47,732 nt of DNA, taken from positions 1 to 47,732 of the forward strand of contig NZ_JAJSLW010000029.1 of NCBI RefSeq assembly GCF_021729145.1, written 5' to 3'. Position numbers and translations under genes: made by a program. Under the pieces are notes generated by a model that saw only the letters and a list, made by a program, of their open reading frames with translations, did not search any database and was not told the origin of the DNA. Positions 44,561-47,732 of this stretch are shown here, in pieces (positions within the stretch are counted from its first letter, which is position 1; every line of letters begins with the position of its first letter). Source of the DNA: Membranihabitans maritimus (GTDB taxonomy: Bacteria > Bacteroidota > Bacteroidia > Chitinophagales > Saprospiraceae).

Positions 44561-45286
44561 ATGAAAAATTCATTAATTATTGAAGATTGGGGGAAAATTG
44601 ATTTTGCCAAAGCGTGGGAAGAGCAATTTAATTTACAAAGGCAGATAATCGAGGAAAAGAGGGCATTGTCCATTCCTGTTTCGGAAACAGGAGGGCGGGA
44701 ACATTACTTACTTTTTTGCGAGCACAATCATGTGTACACCCTGGGTAAATCTGGGGATGAAGGGAATCTATTGGTAGATGCGGAATCTCTTATTGAAAAA
44801 GAAGTCACTTTTTATAAAATAAATAGAGGTGGGGATATTACCTATCATGGTCCCGGTCAATTGGTAGCGTATCCGATTTTAGACCTGGAATATTTTTTTA
44901 GAGATATTCATAAATATATAAGAATGCTCGAAGAAGTAATCATCCGGATTATGGATGATTATGGACTTAAGGGGTATAGGATTGATGATTTTACCGGGGT
45001 ATGGCTAGGGGAAAATCCCCGACGAAAGATTTGTGCGATAGGTGTTCACATGAGTCGATGGGTGAGTATGCACGGCTTAGCTTTTAATGTAAATACGGAT
45101 CTGGATTTTTTTGAGAATATTATTCCCTGTGGAATACGTGAAAAAGACAAAACAGTAACTTCATTAGCGCAGGAGTTAAAACAGAGCGTAGATATGCGTG
45201 AAGTACAACGAAAATTTATTAAACATTTTAACGACCTGTTTGGAACGCGGGTATCCCGTTTTGACTATATGGAAGATGAGAATTAG
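44561..45286 (+). CDS. lipB: Octanoyl-ACP:protein octanoyltransferase LipB
   Basis: The 241-residue protein has the LipB signatures: NRGGDITYHGPGQLVAYPIL (about 90-109), RKICAIGVHMSRWVSMHGLA with the catalytic Lys, and the catalytic Cys in PCGI (about residue 190). It transfers octanoate from acyl-carrier protein to lipoyl domains, the first step of lipoate synthesis. The LipA partner gene is not in the window. A 290-base AT-rich spacer lies upstream without an obvious promoter. Confidence 0.93.
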   Translation: MKNSLIIEDWGKIDFAKAWEEQFNLQRQIIEEKRALSIPVSETGGREHYLLFCEHNHVYTLGKSGDEGNLLVDAESLIEKEVTFYKINRGGDITYHGPGQLVAYPILDLEYFFRDIHKYIRMLEEVIIRIMDDYGLKGYRIDDFTGVWLGENPRRKICAIGVHMSRWVSMHGLAFNVNTDLDFFENIIPCGIREKDKTVTSLAQELKQSVDMREVQRKFIKHFNDLFGTRVSRFDYMEDEN

Positions 45287-45485
45287 GATGTTTATATATA
45301 TGGAATTGCCTGTATTAGAAATTGTCTTGACTCAATAAAGAGTATCCTTTCTTGAATTTTAGAAGAGCAACCGACTGGCTCTTAAGTGAATATTTGAGTT
45401 TTCAGGGATAGCAACGTCACGATTACTTGAAGTTTTTATAAACATTTTCTTTGTATATCTTCGTCTTTATTTTTCATAAAAGCCC

Positions 45486-45491
45486 AGGAGG
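45486..45491 (+). promoter_or_regulatory. Shine-Dalgarno-like AGGAGG next to the thioesterase ATG
   Basis: AGGAGG lies one base before the ATG at 45493. Strong ribosome-binding sequences are generally uncommon in Bacteroidota, and this spacing is shorter than the usual 5-9 bases. Confidence 0.4.
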
Positions 45492-45492
45492 T

Positions 45493-46005
45493 ATGAGTAG
45501 CACAAAAAAGGTAAAAGATTCCCATACAATAATGACTCAATTGATAATGCCCAATGATACCAATCATCTCGGTAACTTGATGGGGGGGGTAATGATGCGC
45601 TGGATGGATATTGTTTGTGCGTTGAGTGCAATGAGGCATTGCAATACCCCTGTCGTTACGGCAGCAGTAGACCATATATCATTTCAGCAACCGATTGATC
45701 TGGGGTCTATGATTACATTGGAGGGGTTTGTGACCCGGACTTTCCGTACTTCGCTGGAAGTTTTCGTAGAAGTATATTCAGAAGACCTCAAAGGTACGAA
45801 GACAAAATGCAATGATGCCTTTTTTACCTTTGTTTCACTTGATGAGGATACCAAACGACCTTCCAAGGCGCCGGGTATTATTCCTGAATCAAAGCGGGAA
45901 AAAGAGCTTTTTGAAGGAGCGTTGCGTCGAAGGGATTTACGATTGATTATGGCAGGAAGGATGGATCCCAAAAGTGCTGACCACCTGAAGAAGATTTTTA
46001 GCTGA
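45493..46005 (+). CDS. Hotdog-fold acyl-CoA thioesterase
   Basis: The 170-residue protein has a hotdog fold typical of YciA/acyl-CoA thioesterases: MPNDTNHLGNLMGGVMMRWMD (the Asp/Asn catalytic segment) and AVDHISFQQPIDLG, followed by a strand with VEVYSEDL. It would hydrolyse acyl-CoA esters to free acids in the cytoplasm. ATG 45493 is favoured because it directly follows AGGAGG (45486-45491), a rare clear Shine-Dalgarno-like sequence in this genome, though only one base separates it from the ATG. An upstream start at 45451 would add 14 residues. Confidence 0.87.
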   Translation: MSSTKKVKDSHTIMTQLIMPNDTNHLGNLMGGVMMRWMDIVCALSAMRHCNTPVVTAAVDHISFQQPIDLGSMITLEGFVTRTFRTSLEVFVEVYSEDLKGTKTKCNDAFFTFVSLDEDTKRPSKAPGIIPESKREKELFEGALRRRDLRLIMAGRMDPKSADHLKKIFS

Positions 46006-46053
46006 TCCTTTAGTTGCCAGCAGTAGGCAAATTATTAGTTAGTAGTAAGTGAA

Positions 46054-46070
46054 AAGTTACGAGTTACGAG
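46054..46070. repeat. Dispersed repeat AAGTTACGAGTTACGAG, copy 2
   Basis: Sixteen of 17 bases match 3501-3517. This copy lies 10 bases before the 3-base target duplication of the insertion sequence. Confidence 0.45.
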
Positions 46071-46091
46071 TCAGAAGCTAGTTGTTCATGC

Positions 46092-47066
46092 CTAAATAAG
46101 GTTGACTTTTTTTTCGTACTTAAAACTTCTTCTGAATTTTACTTTTTGAGAGATATTGGATTCAGAAGGATTGTTGTCCTCAGCCCGAAGGGCTGAAAAA
46201 GCCCTTCTATACTGAGTTTTTACTTCCGTCGCTGACTTGTCATCGTCGGATTGTTGTCCCAACTCAATATAGTGTTTTTCATACTCAATTGGGGTTTTTC
46301 GTTGTAACTTTATATGTGGTTTTTCAAAATTATAGAGTGCTACTGAACGGTCAACTTCTTTGGCTAGATCTATAAAACTGGTAATAGAACGGTGTTTGAG
46401 ATAATTGTTTTTTATTACCCCGTTGAGTCTTTCTGCTTTACCGTTTTCCCAGGCAAACTCACACATACTATTTTGAATCTGTTCTTTTTGAGTTACTTTT
46501 AAAAATTCTTTATCATAATATTGACCGCCCCCATCGGAGTGGAATATTACTCCCTTGATGTCTTGTTTTTCCTTTTTCCTGACTGTTATAGCCCTTCTTA
46601 AAGCGGGCAGGGTCGTGCATTCTGTTGTCAAGTTTTTTGCTGTTGCATGCCCCACGATCCTTCTGGAAAAAGCATCCATAATAAAAGTGAGATAATAAAA
46701 CCTGCGGTTCACTTCAAAATAAGTAATATCACTCTGCCAAACTTGGTTGAGTCCTACCAATTCAAAGCCCTTTATTAAATTGTCGAATCGAATCACTCCC
46801 GAGCTGTTTGTTGTTCTGCGCTCGTTTTTTGTTCGCTTAATCCGTACCCCCTGTGTGGAACAGAAGGCCTCAAATGCATCCCGGCCAATATGTGTCGGAT
46901 GTAGTTTATAATATATATCCCTAACTCCCATTGTAGGGTGCTCGTCCCGTATCTGATACAGAAGCAACAAAAGTTGCTGCTCTTCAGAACGCACCTTGTG
47001 CAAACGATCCATTTTCTGATGAAAAGCCTGTTTGCTTAATCCAACTGCCTGAAATAACCGGTTCAT
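46092..47066 (-). CDS. IS3-family transposase OrfB (DDE integrase core)
   Basis: The 324-residue protein has an N-terminal HTH_21 region with HPTMGVRDIYYKL (about 43-55), then the rve-type DDE integrase core: the first Asp in WQSDITYF (D113), the second in FHSDGGGQYY (D178) and the Glu in ENGKAERLNG (about 212). It is the catalytic half of the transposase, which in this family normally acts as an OrfAB fusion made by -1 frameshifting. Its ATG overlaps the orfA stop by 4 bases (ATGA), and its frame stays open upstream to a run of nine A residues in orfA. Confidence 0.94.
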   Translation of the reverse strand: MNRLFQAVGLSKQAFHQKMDRLHKVRSEEQQLLLLLYQIRDEHPTMGVRDIYYKLHPTHIGRDAFEAFCSTQGVRIKRTKNERRTTNSSGVIRFDNLIKGFELVGLNQVWQSDITYFEVNRRFYYLTFIMDAFSRRIVGHATAKNLTTECTTLPALRRAITVRKKEKQDIKGVIFHSDGGGQYYDKEFLKVTQKEQIQNSMCEFAWENGKAERLNGVIKNNYLKHRSITSFIDLAKEVDRSVALYNFEKPHIKLQRKTPIEYEKHYIELGQQSDDDKSATEVKTQYRRAFSALRAEDNNPSESNISQKVKFRRSFKYEKKVNLI

Positions 47067-47488
47067 GGTGAAGGGGTATTGTTCTCGCGTGAGCCAGATA
47101 TGTTCGAGTGTGGGGTAGAAAATTTTTTTTTAATATCTACTCCGTACGTTTGCTCGGCCAGTTCTATCATCTTGTCTTTAAAATCAAGAAGGATTTGTTT
47201 TTGTCCGATTATTTTCTCCAGTTCTGCTACCTGACGCTTTAACTCTAAAAGTTGTTTCGTGTCGCTTTCCACTTCAACAATCACCCGTTCAGTCTTATTT
47301 TTCATCGTTCCAAATTTTCTCAGCCACCTGTATACACTTGTCGATGCAAGCTCATACTGGGAACAGAGTTCTGAAATTTTTGTCTTCCCACTTTCAATTT
47401 CCCGTACCTTTTGAATTTTAAAGTTAGTACTAAAACTTCTTTTTCGACGCTCTTCGATTGTCATTTTAAATTGTTTCCTCTTTGCCAT
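47063..47488 (-). CDS. IS3-family transposase OrfA (DNA-binding)
   Basis: The 141-residue protein from ATG 47488 is the DNA-binding half. It has a basic N-terminus, a helix-turn-helix with SELCSQYELASTSVYRWL, and a leucine-zipper-like coiled coil with LLELKRQVAELEKIIGQ for dimerisation. The coding strand has nine consecutive A residues (47123-47131 on the window strand as T). There, orfA reads Ile-Lys-Lys-Lys-Phe, and a -1 slip would enter the frame that continues without a stop into orfB. An earlier in-frame ATG at 47521 lies within the terminal repeat and is not favoured. Confidence 0.9.
   Translation of the reverse strand: MAKRKQFKMTIEERRKRSFSTNFKIQKVREIESGKTKISELCSQYELASTSVYRWLRKFGTMKNKTERVIVEVESDTKQLLELKRQVAELEKIIGQKQILLDFKDKMIELAEQTYGVDIKKKFSTPHSNISGSRENNTPSP
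47123..47131 (-). promoter_or_regulatory. Probable programmed -1 frameshift site (A9) in the transposase
   Basis: Nine A residues on the minus strand near the end of orfA fit an A-rich slippery run. The -1 frame is open from here to the orfB ATG (about 19 codons reading FYPTLEHIWLTREQYPFT), so a slip yields the OrfAB transposase. Confidence 0.75.
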
Positions 47489-47732
47489 TTTATTTCCTTT
47501 TTTTAATCCTAAAATGGTCAACTTATTTCAGGCATTGACAAGTCGGGGGTTATAAACCTCGAGGTGTCATAGACAGTTGGTAATCAATGTACAATCTTTC
47601 AAAGATCAATTCGGCTGGGGAAGGAAGATTCGGATGTGCTTGTGGGAAAGGGATTTGTCTTACCCCTTATTTCACCCTTTTAAAAAAATGCTATCCCCCT
47701 TCCGGTCATTGTGTATTCTCTATATGTACCGT

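Larger units (their letters stand above)
46083..47540 (-). mobile_element. Intact IS3-family insertion sequence
   Basis: The element is 1458 bases long. Its ends are TG (46083) and CA (47540). Terminal inverted repeats of about 24 bases (46083-46106 and 47517-47540) match at 18 positions, sharing an ATGCCT block and a GTTGAC/GTCAAC inner end. Both flanks carry AGT (46080-46082 and 47541-47543), a 3-base target duplication of the size usual for IS3 relatives. It encodes orfA and orfB on the minus strand with a 4-base overlap and a likely frameshift run. No interruptions are visible, so it may be active. Confidence 0.9.

Noticed and set aside
46089-47534. Narrower insertion-sequence boundaries, TGCC to GGCA
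   Set aside because: The inner 18-base repeat pair is real, but these ends give no target duplication. The outer TG/CA ends at 46083 and 47540 extend the inverted repeats and give a matching AGT on both flanks.

Overview
The window looks like chromosomal DNA of a gliding Bacteroidota bacterium, probably close to the Saprospiraceae or another Chitinophagales/Cytophagales-type lineage. This rests on three large secreted proteins ending in a gliding-motility-associated (CHU_C, type IX secretion 'type B') C-terminal domain, a PorP/SprF – OmpA – giant adhesin cluster, a type III glutamine synthetase, a Bacteroidota-style NagB–PIG-L fusion, AT-rich intergenic DNA, mostly absent Shine-Dalgarno sequences and TAnnTTTG promoter elements. 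I cannot name the genus from sequence alone.

Layout. 1-3449: the tail of an unidentified protein and a secreted CHU_C protein whose base composition changes abruptly inside the gene. 3450-4127: an untranslated stretch with short dispersed repeats. 4128-10032 (minus): a co-directional run of a 47-residue membrane microprotein, a Pif1-like helicase, MiaE tRNA hydroxylase, a DEDDh exonuclease–GIY-YIG fusion and a helix-hairpin-helix outer-membrane protein. 10204-14354 (plus): glutamine synthetase III, triosephosphate isomerase, a LexA/S24-type regulator and a small overlapping gene. 14523-20374: a glycosyltransferase, an orphan MoxR/Mg-chelatase-type ATPase, a YciO/Sua5 protein, a possible small gene and a second CHU_C protein. 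20595-24884: a BASS-family transporter, tRNA-Gly and tRNA-Leu, a DUF6122-like membrane protein, two tandem small secreted paralogs of unknown function and a TPR membrane protein. 24950-28059: a LacI-type regulator divergent from the NagB–PIG-L fusion, with a palindromic operator between them. 28545-31409: a spermidine-synthase-like protein overlapping a GlmU-like left-handed beta-helix protein, then a Gfo/Idh/MocA oxidoreductase. 31645-40666: the PorP – OmpA/PD40 – 1858-residue adhesin cluster. 40800-46005: an SCP2 protein, the minus-strand MBL–parA–parB–DUF5683 operon, lipB and an acyl-CoA thioesterase. 46083-47540: a complete IS3-family insertion sequence with inverted repeats, a 3-bp target duplication and a probable -1 frameshift site.

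How the genes fit together. The CHU_C proteins and the PorP/OmpA pair belong to surface display and gliding through type IX secretion. The LacI–NagB pair is an amino-sugar catabolic switch. UPF0173–parA–parB–DUF5683 is a segregation operon. Most remaining genes are housekeeping: nitrogen assimilation, glycolysis, lipoylation and tRNA modification.

Nothing here is an obvious new defence or mobile system. The best leads for new biology are the tandem secreted CxGxGxC paralogs (23199-24167), the small gene overlapping the LexA-like regulator (14139-14354), the unannotated membrane microprotein (4128-4271), the duplicated tRNA-Gly 3' end (21516-21534) and the compositional mosaic in the first CHU_C gene.
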